64,000 bases of DNA from Roseovarius sp. (GCF_030373445.1 NZ_JAUCYU010000006.1:245739-309738), one strand, 5' to 3'; positions 8,247 to 16,766 are shown, numbered from the stretch's first letter. Made by a program: numbers and translations. Notes: generated by a model from the letters alone, not told the origin.

Positions 8247-9644
8247 ATGACAGGAAGAATTCTGATTGTCGACGCGCTGGCAACCAACCGGATCGTGTTG
8301 AAGGTGACGCTCTCGGCGGCCTTCTACCGCGTGATCCAGGCCGGCAGCGGCCATGACGCGATCGGGATGGCCCGCCGGGCCCGACCCGACATCGTGATCG
8401 CGGGCGACCTGCCCGACATGCCGCTGGCCGAGTTCGCGACCGCCCTCCAGCCCGCCACCGGCACGCCCGCACCGCCCCTCGTGGCCCTCCTGCCCGACGA
8501 TCACGGCGGCCGCCGGATTGGCGCTCTGCGCGCCGGCGCTGTCGACGTGGTCACCAAGCCCTATGACGAGAATGTCCTGCTGGCCCGCCTCCGGTCGATC
8601 ATGCGGCACCGGCAGATCGACAGCGATTTCGGCATGACCGCCGACACTGCCGACGCGCTCGGGTTCGCCGAGGAACCGGCAGCCTTCCAGAAACGGCAAA
8701 GCGTCGCGGTCCTCGCCGCCACCCGTCCGCAGGCCGAGGCGCTGCGCACCCGCCTTGCCGCCGGCACCGCCCATGACATCATTGCCCTCGGCCTCGACGA
8801 GCCCGGCACTGCCAAGGCGCTTCGGCGCCGGCCCGATGCCATCATCCTGCATGTCGGGCCGCGCAACACCCGCCCGGGCCTGAGCCTCCTGGCCGAGCTT
8901 CAGGCGGCGCCCAGCACCCGGCGCGCCCGCGTGCTGGCCCTGCTCGACCCCGGCGTCATGCACCTTGCCGCGCCGATCCTCGACATGGGCGCGCATGACG
9001 CCGTGCCCGACGCCACGGACGACCGCGAACTGGCCCTGCGCCTGGCCTTCCAACTGTCGCAGAAATCCCGCGGCGACGCCCTGCGCGGCAAGCTCGAAGA
9101 CGGGTTGCAGGCCGCCGTGATCGACCCGCTCACCGGGCTCTACAATCGCCGCTACGCGCTCAGCTACGTCAAGCGAATGCTCGCCTCGGCCCAAGACGCC
9201 CAGGGCACGGCCCGCACCTGCGCCGTGCTCGTCGCCGATCTCGACCATTTCAAATCGGTCAACGACACCTACGGTCACGCGGCGGGCGATGCCGTGCTGG
9301 CACAGGTTTCGGCCCGGATGCGGGCGGCGCTGCCATTCGACGCCATGATCGCCCGCATCGGTGGAGAGGAGTTCCTCATCGCCGTACCCGACACCTCGCT
9401 GCGCGACGTCCGCAACCTCGCCGACCACCTGCGCCGCGTGGTGCGCGACACCTCGGTGCCGCTGGCCGGGGGCGGCGGGCCGGTGCGGGTGACCGTCAGC
9501 ATCGGCGCCTCGCTTGCCACGCCGGGCCCCGCGGGGCCGAAAACGGATGTCGGCAAACTGGTGGCCGAGGCCGACAAGGCGCTTTACGGCTCCAAGACCG
9601 GCGGGCGTGACACCGTCACCGTCTGTCGCCGCCCCGCCGCCTGA
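8247..9644 (+). CDS. pleD: PleD-type response regulator diguanylate cyclase
   Basis: The 465-residue protein has two receiver-type domains (about 1-120 and 150-280) and a C-terminal GGDEF domain (about 295-455), as in Caulobacter PleD. The cyclase site 'RIGGEEF' and 'DLDHFKSVNDTYGHAAGD' are intact, so it should make cyclic-di-GMP. The first receiver is degenerate: the acid pair reads D-A instead of D-D, and the phospho-acceptor region reads 'PDIVIAGDLPDM', leaving the acceptor Asp uncertain. No RxxD inhibitory site precedes GGEEF. Start ATG 8247 begins 'MTGRILIVD', the family start; an ATG at 8199 is also in frame. Confidence 0.85.
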   Translation: MTGRILIVDALATNRIVLKVTLSAAFYRVIQAGSGHDAIGMARRARPDIVIAGDLPDMPLAEFATALQPATGTPAPPLVALLPDDHGGRRIGALRAGAVDVVTKPYDENVLLARLRSIMRHRQIDSDFGMTADTADALGFAEEPAAFQKRQSVAVLAATRPQAEALRTRLAAGTAHDIIALGLDEPGTAKALRRRPDAIILHVGPRNTRPGLSLLAELQAAPSTRRARVLALLDPGVMHLAAPILDMGAHDAVPDATDDRELALRLAFQLSQKSRGDALRGKLEDGLQAAVIDPLTGLYNRRYALSYVKRMLASAQDAQGTARTCAVLVADLDHFKSVNDTYGHAAGDAVLAQVSARMRAALPFDAMIARIGGEEFLIAVPDTSLRDVRNLADHLRRVVRDTSVPLAGGGGPVRVTVSIGASLATPGPAGPKTDVGKLVAEADKALYGSKTGGRDTVTVCRRPAA

Positions 9645-9652
9645 CGCACCGC

Positions 9653-10135
9653 TCAGTCCCGGTCGTACCGCCGGTCGCGCCGCTCGACCAGGCGCTCGGC
9701 ATAGGCGGCGCGCGCGGCGTCATCCATCTCGGTCAGCCGCTCGATCAGCAGCGACTGGCCAAGGCTCAGCCGCTCCTGGAACAGTCCCTGGATACGCGCC
9801 AGCCGCGCCTCGACCGCCGCCGGGTCGAACGGGACGGCCTTCAGGTCGGCGATCAGCCCGTCGAATTCCTCGCGGTGCCGGTCGCGCGAGAACGAGCCAT
9901 CCTTGTAGGATTGCCGGATCTTCATGCCGATGGCGCGCCGATCCTCGTCGCTCAGCGCCCGGGTCAGCGGCCCGCCCATCGTCTCCAGCCGCGGCGGGCC
10001 CTTGTGATGCCACTTGCCGCCCGAGAAGAACGCCCCCGCCACCGCGCCCGCCACCAGCAGGTTCAGCCCCAGCGACACCACCAGCAGGATCTTCACCCAG
10101 CCCCGCGTCCGGCCCTTTGCCTCGTCACTCATCAC
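9653..10135 (-). CDS. Periplasmic metal-sensor-like protein (Metal_resist family)
   Basis: The 160-residue protein has one N-terminal membrane anchor ('ILLVVSLGLNLLVAGAVAGA', about 16-36) and a periplasmic helical domain rich in Arg, Glu and Leu with an 'RLTEMDDAARAAYAERL' end. This is the layout of the heavy-metal-sensor/Metal_resist family related to CnrX and CpxP/Spy. Its ATG overlaps the stop of the anti-sigma-like gene by 4 bases. Together with the ECF sigma gene further upstream this suggests an envelope or metal-stress sensor arm; the inducing signal is not evident. Confidence 0.7.
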   Translation of the reverse strand: MMSDEAKGRTRGWVKILLVVSLGLNLLVAGAVAGAFFSGGKWHHKGPPRLETMGGPLTRALSDEDRRAIGMKIRQSYKDGSFSRDRHREEFDGLIADLKAVPFDPAAVEARLARIQGLFQERLSLGQSLLIERLTEMDDAARAAYAERLVERRDRRYDRD

Positions 10136-10515
10136 ATGCCTCCATCGGCCAGCACGAAGGTCGCGTCCGGGTCGAGATCGATCAGGTAGGCCGCGTCGTT
10201 GCCCGCGATCACGTCCTGCGCCATCCCGGTCAGCCCGGCAGGCGCGCTTACCCCGATCCAGAGCCCGGCCACCGTCGCCGCCGCCAGCCCGGTCATCGCC
10301 GGCCAGCCGCCCAGCGCCTGCGCCAGCCGCTCCAGCCAGCCACGCCGCACCGGCGCCGGCGCCGTCACGGCGGCGGGGGCCTTCGCCCGCTCGGCCTGAA
10401 CCCTGTCGGCATCGGCCATGATCCGCGCCATCAGCGCATCGCCCGGCTCCGGCCGCGCGGCCTTGCCGGCGTCGAAAAACGCCTTCAGCGGATCGGTGTT
10501 TTCAGGTTCATCCAT
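10132..10515 (-). CDS. Single-pass membrane protein, probable anti-sigma factor
   Basis: The 127-residue protein begins 'MDEPENTDPLKAFFDAGKA', has a soluble N-terminal half, one membrane helix at about residues 70-95 ('WPAMTGLAAATVAGLWIGVS') and a short periplasmic tail. It overlaps both the ECF sigma gene (start within the sigma stop region) and the metal-sensor-like gene. Position and one-helix topology argue for an anti-sigma factor holding the ECF sigma at the membrane, although no zinc-binding HxxxCxxC motif is seen, so this is inference from context. Confidence 0.55.
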   Translation of the reverse strand: MDEPENTDPLKAFFDAGKAARPEPGDALMARIMADADRVQAERAKAPAAVTAPAPVRRGWLERLAQALGGWPAMTGLAAATVAGLWIGVSAPAGLTGMAQDVIAGNDAAYLIDLDPDATFVLADGGM

Positions 10516-11095
10516 CATCCGTGTACCCCAGGTCATCGCGCCGGGCGGACAAATCCGCCGCCAGCGCCCGTTTTCCGCGTGCCACCAGGCTTTCCACCGC
10601 CTCCACGCTGATCTCCATGATCTCGGCGATCTCGGGGTTCCCGAGCTCCTCGATATGGCGCAGGATCACCGCCTCGCGCTGCCTGTCCGGCAGCCTGTCC
10701 AGCGCGTCCTGCAAGGCATCGGCCCGTGCCCGCTCCTGCAGGCCCTCGGCCGGGCCCGGCCGCTCGTCCTCCGGTTCCGGCGCCTCGTCGAGGCCCACGC
10801 CCCGCGCCTTGCGAAACCGGTCGGTGCACAGGTTGGCGGTCACCCGGTAAAGCCAGGTCGTCACCTTGGCCTCGCCCTGCCGCCATTCCGGCGCGATCTT
10901 CCACAGCCGCAGCATCGCCTCCTGCGCCACGTCCTCGGCCTCGGCCCGGTTGCCCAGCAGCCGCTGCGCCTGCGCCAGCACCCGCGGCACCAGCCGGGCC
11001 GTCAGAACACGCGCCGCCACCGCGTCGCCGTTGGCATAGAGCACCAACAGCGCCTCGTCTGGGGCGGACATCTGTTCGTCAAGCGGCATCGTCAT
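10508..11095 (-). CDS. ECF-family RNA polymerase sigma factor
   Basis: The 195-residue protein has region 2 with 'AEDVAQEAMLRLWK' (core-binding and -10 recognition) followed by 'TWLYRVTANLCTDRFRK', an acidic linker rich in Glu/Pro, and region 4 with 'LPDRQREAVILRHIEELGN' and the helix-turn-helix 'PEIAEIMEISVEAVESLVARGKRAL'. It redirects RNA polymerase to a small regulon. It is the first gene of a three-gene overlapping operon with the probable anti-sigma and the periplasmic sensor-like protein. Confidence 0.9.
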   Translation of the reverse strand: MTMPLDEQMSAPDEALLVLYANGDAVAARVLTARLVPRVLAQAQRLLGNRAEAEDVAQEAMLRLWKIAPEWRQGEAKVTTWLYRVTANLCTDRFRKARGVGLDEAPEPEDERPGPAEGLQERARADALQDALDRLPDRQREAVILRHIEELGNPEIAEIMEISVEAVESLVARGKRALAADLSARRDDLGYTDDG

Positions 11096-11205
11096 TTTCC
11101 GGGTGCGCGCACTGGCCTCAGGTTAGCGGATCGGCAAGGATCCCTCGGGCACCGATGGTGGCCGGAGCGCCCGCCGTTGGCAAGGGCGCCCCGGCCTCTG
11201 CTCGG

Positions 11206-11724
11206 TCAGTCCTGCCCGGAATCCATGTCATCGCCGCGCTTGTGCTTGCCATGCTCGCCATGCTTGCCGTGACGCTTGTGCATCCGATCCTTCATCGCGT
11301 CGAATTCCTCGCGCGAGACGGCGCCGTCGCCATCCTGGTCGACCTTGGCGAACATCCGGTCGGCCCGGTCGCCGCGCATCTCTTCCATGGTCAGCGCGCC
11401 GTCGGCATCGGCGTCCTGGCGCTCGAACATCTTGTTGAGGAACCGCTCGCGGCGCTCCGACGCCCGGGCTTCCATCCGCGCCGACATCTCCTCGCGGGTG
11501 ATCTTGCCGTCGCCATCGGCGTCGGCCTCGTCGAACCGGGCCTGCATCCGCGCCTGCATCTCCTCGCGGCTGACGGCGCCGTCGCCATTGGCGTCGAGCT
11601 CTTCGAAAGAGGGGCGCTTGCCGTGGTGGCCCTTGGCCGAGTCGTCGCTCGCGGCAATGCCCTGCGTGGCGGCAGCCGCCAGGATGGCGGCGCTCAGGCT
11701 GGCCATCAGAATACCGTTCTTCAT
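11206..11724 (-). CDS. Secreted EF-hand calcium-binding protein
   Basis: The 172-residue protein starts at ATG 11724 behind a GGAG site and has a signal peptide (about 1-26, ending 'TQGIAASDD'). Four EF-hand loops follow in two pairs: DANGDGAVSREE and DADGDGKITREE, then DADADGALTMEE and DQDGDGAVSREE. Each retains acidic positions 1, 3, 5 and 12, so calcium binding is likely. The C-terminus is rich in His, Lys and Gly. It lies upstream of the ECF sigma operon in the same direction, 110 bases away, and may belong to its regulon; that is a guess from position. Confidence 0.85.
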   Translation of the reverse strand: MKNGILMASLSAAILAAAATQGIAASDDSAKGHHGKRPSFEELDANGDGAVSREEMQARMQARFDEADADGDGKITREEMSARMEARASERRERFLNKMFERQDADADGALTMEEMRGDRADRMFAKVDQDGDGAVSREEFDAMKDRMHKRHGKHGEHGKHKRGDDMDSGQD

Positions 11725-11946
11725 CTCTTCGTCTCCTTGAGATCTTACCTGTACTAGCTCCTGCAACCGGCCGTCATTCCCGGCCGCTTACATACCCTGA
11801 ACGGATGGGCCCGGCCGTTCCGTCGCGCCCGGCGCAGAAAAAATTCCGGCAACATATTTGCGACATCCGGCCGCAAGGACGGCCTGCGCCCTTCCAATTC
11901 ACCGCGCCATTGCCCAATTCTGGGGCTATCGCGAACGAGGCACCCC

Positions 11947-12336
11947 ATGACAGACAAGACCATCAGCACCGACACCCGGGAATTGTGGCCCGCGCTGCGC
12001 CGCGGCTTCCGGCGCAAATGCCCGAACTGCGGCTCGGGGCCGATGATGGAAAGCTATCTCAAGGTGCGCGACACCTGCACCGTCTGCCGCGAGGATCTCA
12101 GCCATCACCGCGCCGATGACGGCCCGGCCTACCTCACCATCCTGATCGTCGGCCACCTGATGGCGCCGCTGCTGCACGTGTCCTTCACCATGTTCCGGCC
12201 CGAACCGCTTGTTCTTTTCACCATATTCGCTATTGGCTGCGTTGGGCTCTCGCTCTACCTTCTGCCCCGGCTCAAGGGGGCGGTCGTCAGCTTCCAGTGG
12301 GCCCGCCACATGCACGGCTTCGGCGAAAAGGCGTAA
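11947..12336 (+). CDS. DUF983 membrane protein
   Basis: The 129-residue protein fits DUF983: a basic N-terminus with 'ALRRGFRRKCPNCGSG', a second pair of cysteines 'DTCTVCREDL' (a likely zinc knuckle), an 'HHRADDGPAY' motif, and two C-terminal membrane helices ('LTILIVGHLMAPLLHVSF' and 'VLFTIFAIGCVGLSLYLL'). The molecular role of the family is not established. The NUDIX gene follows 50 bases downstream on the same strand. Confidence 0.82.
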   Translation: MTDKTISTDTRELWPALRRGFRRKCPNCGSGPMMESYLKVRDTCTVCREDLSHHRADDGPAYLTILIVGHLMAPLLHVSFTMFRPEPLVLFTIFAIGCVGLSLYLLPRLKGAVVSFQWARHMHGFGEKA

Positions 12337-12385
12337 AGGTCCGGCCAACGGACAAGGCGCCGCAGGACAGGGACACACGCATCAC

Positions 12386-13081
12386 ATGACCGTCGACAAG
12401 ACCGCCATCCGCGACGCCGCCACCGTGATCGTCCTGCGCGACCGGATGACCACGCCCAGCGTGCTGATGGGCCAGCGCGGCGCCAAGGCGGCGTTCTTCC
12501 CCTCCAAATTCGTCTTCCCCGGCGGGGCGGTCGATGCCGACGACGCGGGCGTGCCGCTGGTGACGCCGCTTTCCGACATCTGCCGCTCACGCCTGCTGGA
12601 AGACAGCCCGGCCGACCTCTCCCACGCACTCTCCACCGCCGCCATCCGCGAGCTGTGGGAGGAGACGGGCCTCCTGCTGGGCGAGCCCGGCCAATGGCCC
12701 GGCACGCCGCATCCCGACTGGGAACGCTTCGCCGAAGCGGGCTACCTCCCCTCGGCGCTCGGCATGCAGTTCTTCTTCCGCGCCCTCACGCCCCCCGGCC
12801 GGCCCCGCCGCTTCGACGCGCGCTTCTTCCTCGTCGATGCCGACCGGATCGAGGGCGACCTCGACGACTTCTCCGCCGCCTCCGAGGAACTCTCGCACCT
12901 GCAATGGGTGCCGCTGGCCGAGGCCCGCGCCCTCGACCTGCCCTTCATCACCGAGGTCGTACTGGCAGAGGTCGCCGCCTGCGCCCGCACCCTCACCCCG
13001 CCGCCCTCGATCCCGTTCTTCAAGAACGACGACGAGGAAAGCCTGTTCCTCAGGCTGCGGGGCGTGGCACCGGTGGAGTGA
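12386..13081 (+). CDS. NUDIX hydrolase family protein
   Basis: The 231-residue protein contains a NUDIX box variant: 'FVFPGGAVDADDAG' begins the fold, and the helix 'AAIRELWEETGLLLGE' (about residues 85-100) supplies the RE-x2-EE metal-binding core. The insertion between the two parts and the 'RRFDARFFLVDADRIEG' region resemble alphaproteobacterial NUDT7/NUDT19-like proteins, which cleave nucleoside-diphosphate derivatives such as CoA. ATG 12386 begins 'MTVDKTAIRDAATVIVLRD'; the longer open frame overlaps DUF983. Confidence 0.82.
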   Translation: MTVDKTAIRDAATVIVLRDRMTTPSVLMGQRGAKAAFFPSKFVFPGGAVDADDAGVPLVTPLSDICRSRLLEDSPADLSHALSTAAIRELWEETGLLLGEPGQWPGTPHPDWERFAEAGYLPSALGMQFFFRALTPPGRPRRFDARFFLVDADRIEGDLDDFSAASEELSHLQWVPLAEARALDLPFITEVVLAEVAACARTLTPPPSIPFFKNDDEESLFLRLRGVAPVE

Positions 13082-13091
13082 CTGGCGCAAA

Positions 13092-13232
13092 GCCGGGCGA
13101 GCGCTGGCCCGTGGGTAGGCGCCGCAACGGCATTGACTGGTACTTTATGGCCCAGACCACCTCTTAGCTCGAAACGTCACGCAACACGCGCCAAAGCGCC
13201 TGCCTGCCCATACGGGCCGGCGCTCGCCCGGC
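13092..13232. repeat. Long imperfect inverted repeat between convergent genes
   Basis: The left arm (13092-13122) is largely the reverse complement of the right arm (13196-13232). The outer 13 bases, GCCGGGCGAGCGC against GCGCTCGCCCGGC, match perfectly, a further 7-base block (GGCCCGT) pairs after one mismatch, and the right arm has about six extra bases. The spacer is 73 bases. It lies between the NUDIX gene and the convergent DMT transporter, so it could fold as a large terminator or be a small mobile-element remnant. Confidence 0.6.
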
Positions 13233-13259
13233 GGCCTTCGGCCTTGTTCCGGGCGGGGG

Positions 13260-14168
13260 CTACCCCACCAACACCAGAAGAAGGATACTCACCGTCAACA
13301 GCGCAATTCCCGTCAGCTCCCGCCGCGTGATCGTCTCCTTGAAGAACAGTACCGACGCCATCAGCGAAAAGATCACCTCCACCTGCCCCACGGCAAAAAC
13401 GTAAGCCGCGTTCTGCAAGGTGAACGCCGTGAACCACCCGACCGATCCGCCAAGGCTCGCCACCCCCATCCAGATCGCCCGGCCCCGTGCCGCCCAGACG
13501 CGTCCCACCTGCCCCGGCTCGCGCCAGAGCAGCCAGAGCATCATGCCCACCGTCTGTGACAGCGTCACCGCCGAGACCGTGACCACCGCCCGCAGGAAGG
13601 CATCGTCGCTCGCGACCTCCAGCGTCGCGCCCCGATAGGTCACCGCCGACACCGCGAACAGCGCGCCCGACAACAGCCCCAGCCCCGCCGCCCTGTTCAT
13701 CAGCCGCTTCAGCCGACCGCCCTGCAGATCGGGCGTATCCGACAGCACCAGGACCCCGGTCAGCCCCACGACGATCGCCACCAGCCCCGGCACGCTCACC
13801 GTATCCCCCAGAACGATCAGGCCAACCAGCGCGGTCTGGATCACCTCGGTCTTCTTGAAGGTGATCCCCACCGCGAAATTCCGCTGCGCGAACAACAGCA
13901 CCACGCACCACGTGGCCAGGATCTGCGCCAGCCCGCCGATCAGCGCGTAAGCCCAGAACACCCCGCCCGGCGCCGGCAGCTCGAACCCGCCCCAGAGGAC
14001 ATAACCAGCGGCCAGAAGGAACGCGCAAGGGGCGGCATAGAAGAACCGCGCAAACGTCGCCCCGCCCGCAGACAACGTCCCCATGCTGAGCGATTTCTGC
14101 AGCATGAAGCGCAGCGTCTGGAACGCGGCGGCCATGATGGCAAGGTAGATCCAGGCTTCCATGCCCAA
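13260..14168 (-). CDS. DMT-superfamily transporter
   Basis: The 302-residue integral membrane protein has about ten hydrophobic helices in two halves, starting 'MGMEAWIYLAIMAAAFQTLR' and ending 'ELTGIALLTVSILLLVLVG'. A conserved 'KKTEVIQTALVGLIVLGD' lies near the middle of the first repeat. It resembles the EamA group of drug/metabolite exporters. Nothing near it names a substrate. It is distinct in sequence from the EamA gene at 6.3 kb. Confidence 0.78.
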   Translation of the reverse strand: MGMEAWIYLAIMAAAFQTLRFMLQKSLSMGTLSAGGATFARFFYAAPCAFLLAAGYVLWGGFELPAPGGVFWAYALIGGLAQILATWCVVLLFAQRNFAVGITFKKTEVIQTALVGLIVLGDTVSVPGLVAIVVGLTGVLVLSDTPDLQGGRLKRLMNRAAGLGLLSGALFAVSAVTYRGATLEVASDDAFLRAVVTVSAVTLSQTVGMMLWLLWREPGQVGRVWAARGRAIWMGVASLGGSVGWFTAFTLQNAAYVFAVGQVEVIFSLMASVLFFKETITRRELTGIALLTVSILLLVLVG

Positions 14169-14258
14169 GGCCTATGCCGAACTTTCCCGGCAATGACCAG
14201 CGACAGCTTGTACCCCGTACAATGCCAAGGGGGGCCGCCATGGCCCCCCTTTTTCACG

Positions 14259-15191
14259 TCACTCCGCCGGTTGATCCGGCTTGCCGCCGGGCGCGGGCCA
14301 CATCGGGTGTGGCACCGGGTCCTTGGGCGTCAGGAAATGCCGCGCGAAGATCTCGGCGTATGACCGGTAGTAATACCCGTCATTGCGCTTGAGATACTTC
14401 TCCCGGTTCTCCTCGAACAGCCGCGGCAGGCGGTACCACGCCACCTTGGGGTGCATGTGGTGGACCACGTGCAGGTTGTTGTTCAGGAAGATCAGCGCCA
14501 GCGGCCCCTTGTCCTCGATCACCACGGTCCGCCCGCTCGCGCGCTCATGCGCCCGGTGCTCGAGGAACGTGCGGATCTTCAGCACCGAGAACGCCCCGTA
14601 AGCCGACACCAGGTAGGCCCAGAACGGCATCGGCGCCCAGGTCACCAGTGCCACCACCGGAACCACGCCCGGCAGGTGCATCAGCCACGCGTTCAGCACC
14701 TTGCCGTCGCCGCTGCGCACCGCGCGCCAGTCGTCGCGGCACAGCGTCCAGACCGACAGCGCCGGGCCGAATACCATCCGCCCCGCCAGCGTGTTGTTGA
14801 GCCGCAGAACCACCTGCCCCCACCGCGGCAGCCGCGCCCAGACATCGGGGTCCATGTAGTTCGATTCCGGGTCGTCATAGGGATCGGTCAGGATCGAATC
14901 GACATGGTGCGCCAGGTGCAGGTCGCGGAACCGCCGGTAAGGGATGAAAAGGCCAAGGCACAGGAACACCGTGGCCTCGTTCAGCCGCTCGTTCCGGAAC
15001 GGGTGCCCATGCAGCGCCTCGTGCGTCAGCGACGAATGCAGCGCGATCGCCAGCGCCGCCAGCGCCATGCCCAGCGGCAGCCAGACCGCCGCCGCCCAGG
15101 TGATGGCCACCGCCCAGGCGCCGTAGCACAACAGCATCAGGCCGACGGTCGGCCACTCGATCCCGGTTTCCTTGCGAAATGTCTCAGCCAT
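14259..15191 (-). CDS. Membrane fatty-acid desaturase family protein
   Basis: The 310-residue protein has the three histidine clusters of membrane di-iron desaturases and hydroxylases: 'HSSLTHEALHGHP' near residue 50-62, 'HLAHHVD' near 95, and 'HVVHHMHP' near 240. Hydrophobic segments lie around them. It would act on a lipid or carotenoid chain with O2 and an electron donor; the regiochemistry cannot be read. The start at 15191 overlaps the stop of the upstream DUF2061 gene by 8 bases, so the two are coupled. Confidence 0.85.
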   Translation of the reverse strand: MAETFRKETGIEWPTVGLMLLCYGAWAVAITWAAAVWLPLGMALAALAIALHSSLTHEALHGHPFRNERLNEATVFLCLGLFIPYRRFRDLHLAHHVDSILTDPYDDPESNYMDPDVWARLPRWGQVVLRLNNTLAGRMVFGPALSVWTLCRDDWRAVRSGDGKVLNAWLMHLPGVVPVVALVTWAPMPFWAYLVSAYGAFSVLKIRTFLEHRAHERASGRTVVIEDKGPLALIFLNNNLHVVHHMHPKVAWYRLPRLFEENREKYLKRNDGYYYRSYAEIFARHFLTPKDPVPHPMWPAPGGKPDQPAE

Positions 15192-15390
15192 GAACGCGTC
15201 CCCAGTCGATGCGGGACCAGATACGCTCGTAGACGACATAGCAGGACAGCCCGATGGTGGTGTTGATCGCGGCCATCACACCGCCCACGGCGGCCGACCC
15301 GGTCATCGCGAGGCCCACGAGGCTCATCACCCCAAGGCCGATCGCATTCCACACCACAGCTTTCACAAGCGTCCGCGCTCGCGTCTCCAT
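15184..15390 (-). CDS. DUF2061 small membrane protein
   Basis: The 68-residue protein reads 'METRARTLVKAVVWNAIGLG', two hydrophobic stretches ('IGLGVMSLVGLAMTGSAAVG' and 'GVMAAINTTIGLSCYVVYER'), then 'IWSRIDWGR', which is the DUF2061 pattern. Its role is not known. It is the first gene of a two-gene unit with the desaturase. Confidence 0.82.
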   Translation of the reverse strand: METRARTLVKAVVWNAIGLGVMSLVGLAMTGSAAVGGVMAAINTTIGLSCYVVYERIWSRIDWGRVHG

Positions 15391-15499
15391 TCGATACTCC
15401 GGATTTTCCCCAATTCACGGAAACGTTACGTCAGAAGATGTCAGCAGGATATTCCGAATACGGTTAACATTCTTCTGCAATGGTGATATTTGTCACTAT

Positions 15500-16357
15500 A
15501 TGCGGGAAATCATCGACAAGCGCGACCGCGCGACCCTGTTTCGCAGCCGCATCGCCGAGGCGATGCGCGACCGCGGCACCACGCAATCCGGCCTCGCCCG
15601 GGCCGTGGGGGTCGACCGGTCGACCATATCCCAGCTCATCAAGGGCCCCGGCGCCCGCCTGCCCAACGCCCAGGTGGTGGGCGAATGCGCCGCCGCGCTC
15701 GGCGTCTCCGCCGACTGGCTTCTGGGCCTCACCGACCGGCCCGAGACCGCCGCCGACATCGTCGCCCACACCCTGTCGCTGACCGAGGCCCCCCGCGCGC
15801 TGGTCGACGAGCAGATCCTCCGCTGGCACCAGGAGGCCGCGGGCTACAAGATCCGCCACGTGCCCGCGGGCCTCCCCGACATGCTCAAGACCCGCGCCAT
15901 GCTCGAATGGGAATACGCCCCCCACCTCGGCCGCAGCATCGACCAGGCCATCGGCGCCTCCGAGGATCGCCTCTCGTGGATGCGCCGCACCCAGTCGGAT
16001 TACGAGATCGCCCTGCCCCTCTTCGAGATCGACGCCTTCCTGAAGGGCGAAGGTTACTATACCGGCCTGCCCCGCGACGTGCGCGAGGAGCAGATGCAAT
16101 TCCTGCTGGACGTCACCGAACAGCTCTACCCGCGCCTGCGCATGTATCTTTTCGACGCCCGCCGCCTCTTCTCGGCACCGGTCACGATCTACGGCCCCCT
16201 GCTGGCGGCGGTCTATATCGGGCAGAACTACATGGTCTTCCGCGATACCGAGCGGGTGCAGACGCTGACAGCGCATTTCGACCACCTCGTGCGCGAGGCC
16301 CATGTCACCGCCCGCGCCCTGCCCGACCATATTCGCGCGATCTGGTCCGGAACCTGA
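15500..16357 (+). CDS. XRE-type helix-turn-helix transcriptional regulator
   Basis: The 285-residue protein has an N-terminal helix-turn-helix at about residues 14-70 ('TTQSGLARAVGVDRSTISQL' with 'PNAQVVGECAAALGVSADWL'), followed by a ~200-residue C-terminal region without a familiar enzymatic motif, rich in aromatic residues ('YTGLPRDVREEQMQFLLDV'). It is divergent from DUF2061/desaturase with ~110 bases between, and may control that pair. ATG 15500 is chosen because the helix-turn-helix follows at the usual distance; the longer frame upstream covers the intergenic region. Confidence 0.8.
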   Translation: MREIIDKRDRATLFRSRIAEAMRDRGTTQSGLARAVGVDRSTISQLIKGPGARLPNAQVVGECAAALGVSADWLLGLTDRPETAADIVAHTLSLTEAPRALVDEQILRWHQEAAGYKIRHVPAGLPDMLKTRAMLEWEYAPHLGRSIDQAIGASEDRLSWMRRTQSDYEIALPLFEIDAFLKGEGYYTGLPRDVREEQMQFLLDVTEQLYPRLRMYLFDARRLFSAPVTIYGPLLAAVYIGQNYMVFRDTERVQTLTAHFDHLVREAHVTARALPDHIRAIWSGT

Positions 16358-16418
16358 GGGAGATGGACAGCCTCGTGGGCCCCGGCTAGGCTTCCCCTGC
16401 GTTACCGGAGACCCCGCC

Positions 16419-16766
16419 ATGCTCGCCCGCCGACTCTTCACCGCCGCCGCGCTGGCCGCCCTGGCCACCGCCGCCACGGCGCACGATTCGCAGATCCTCC
16501 AGATCGCCGGGCAATACACCGCGCAGGGCCGCTACCCCGACGGGCGCGCCTATGCCGGGGTCGTCGAGATCATCCAGCAGGGCAGCGAGGTGGAGATTTA
16601 CTGGTCCATCGATGGGCAAAGCTACCAGGGCCGCGGCAACGTGCAGGGCCGGATCGTGACCGTGAACTGGGGCGCGGCCACGCCGATCATCTACTTGGTC
16701 ACCGGGCGAGAGCTGCACGGCACGTGGGACAACGGCACGGGGCTGGAGCGGCTGATGCCGCGGTAA
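16419..16766 (+). CDS. Small secreted protein of unknown function
   Basis: The 115-residue protein has a clear signal peptide (about 1-21, 'AALAALATAATA' then HDS). The mature ~94 residues are predicted beta-rich with repeated 'G-x-V' strands ('GRAYAGVVEIIQQGSEVEIY', 'YQGRGNVQGRIVTVNWG') and end 'GTWDNGTGLERLMPR'. This resembles short periplasmic beta-sandwich proteins that are often annotated as hypothetical. It follows the XRE regulator by 61 bases on the same strand. Confidence 0.68.
   Translation: MLARRLFTAAALAALATAATAHDSQILQIAGQYTAQGRYPDGRAYAGVVEIIQQGSEVEIYWSIDGQSYQGRGNVQGRIVTVNWGAATPIIYLVTGRELHGTWDNGTGLERLMPR

Noticed and set aside
7876..8472. The long version of the DUF3572 frame
   Set aside because: The extra 104 residues overlap pleD and are Arg-rich noise; the conserved region begins near 8160.
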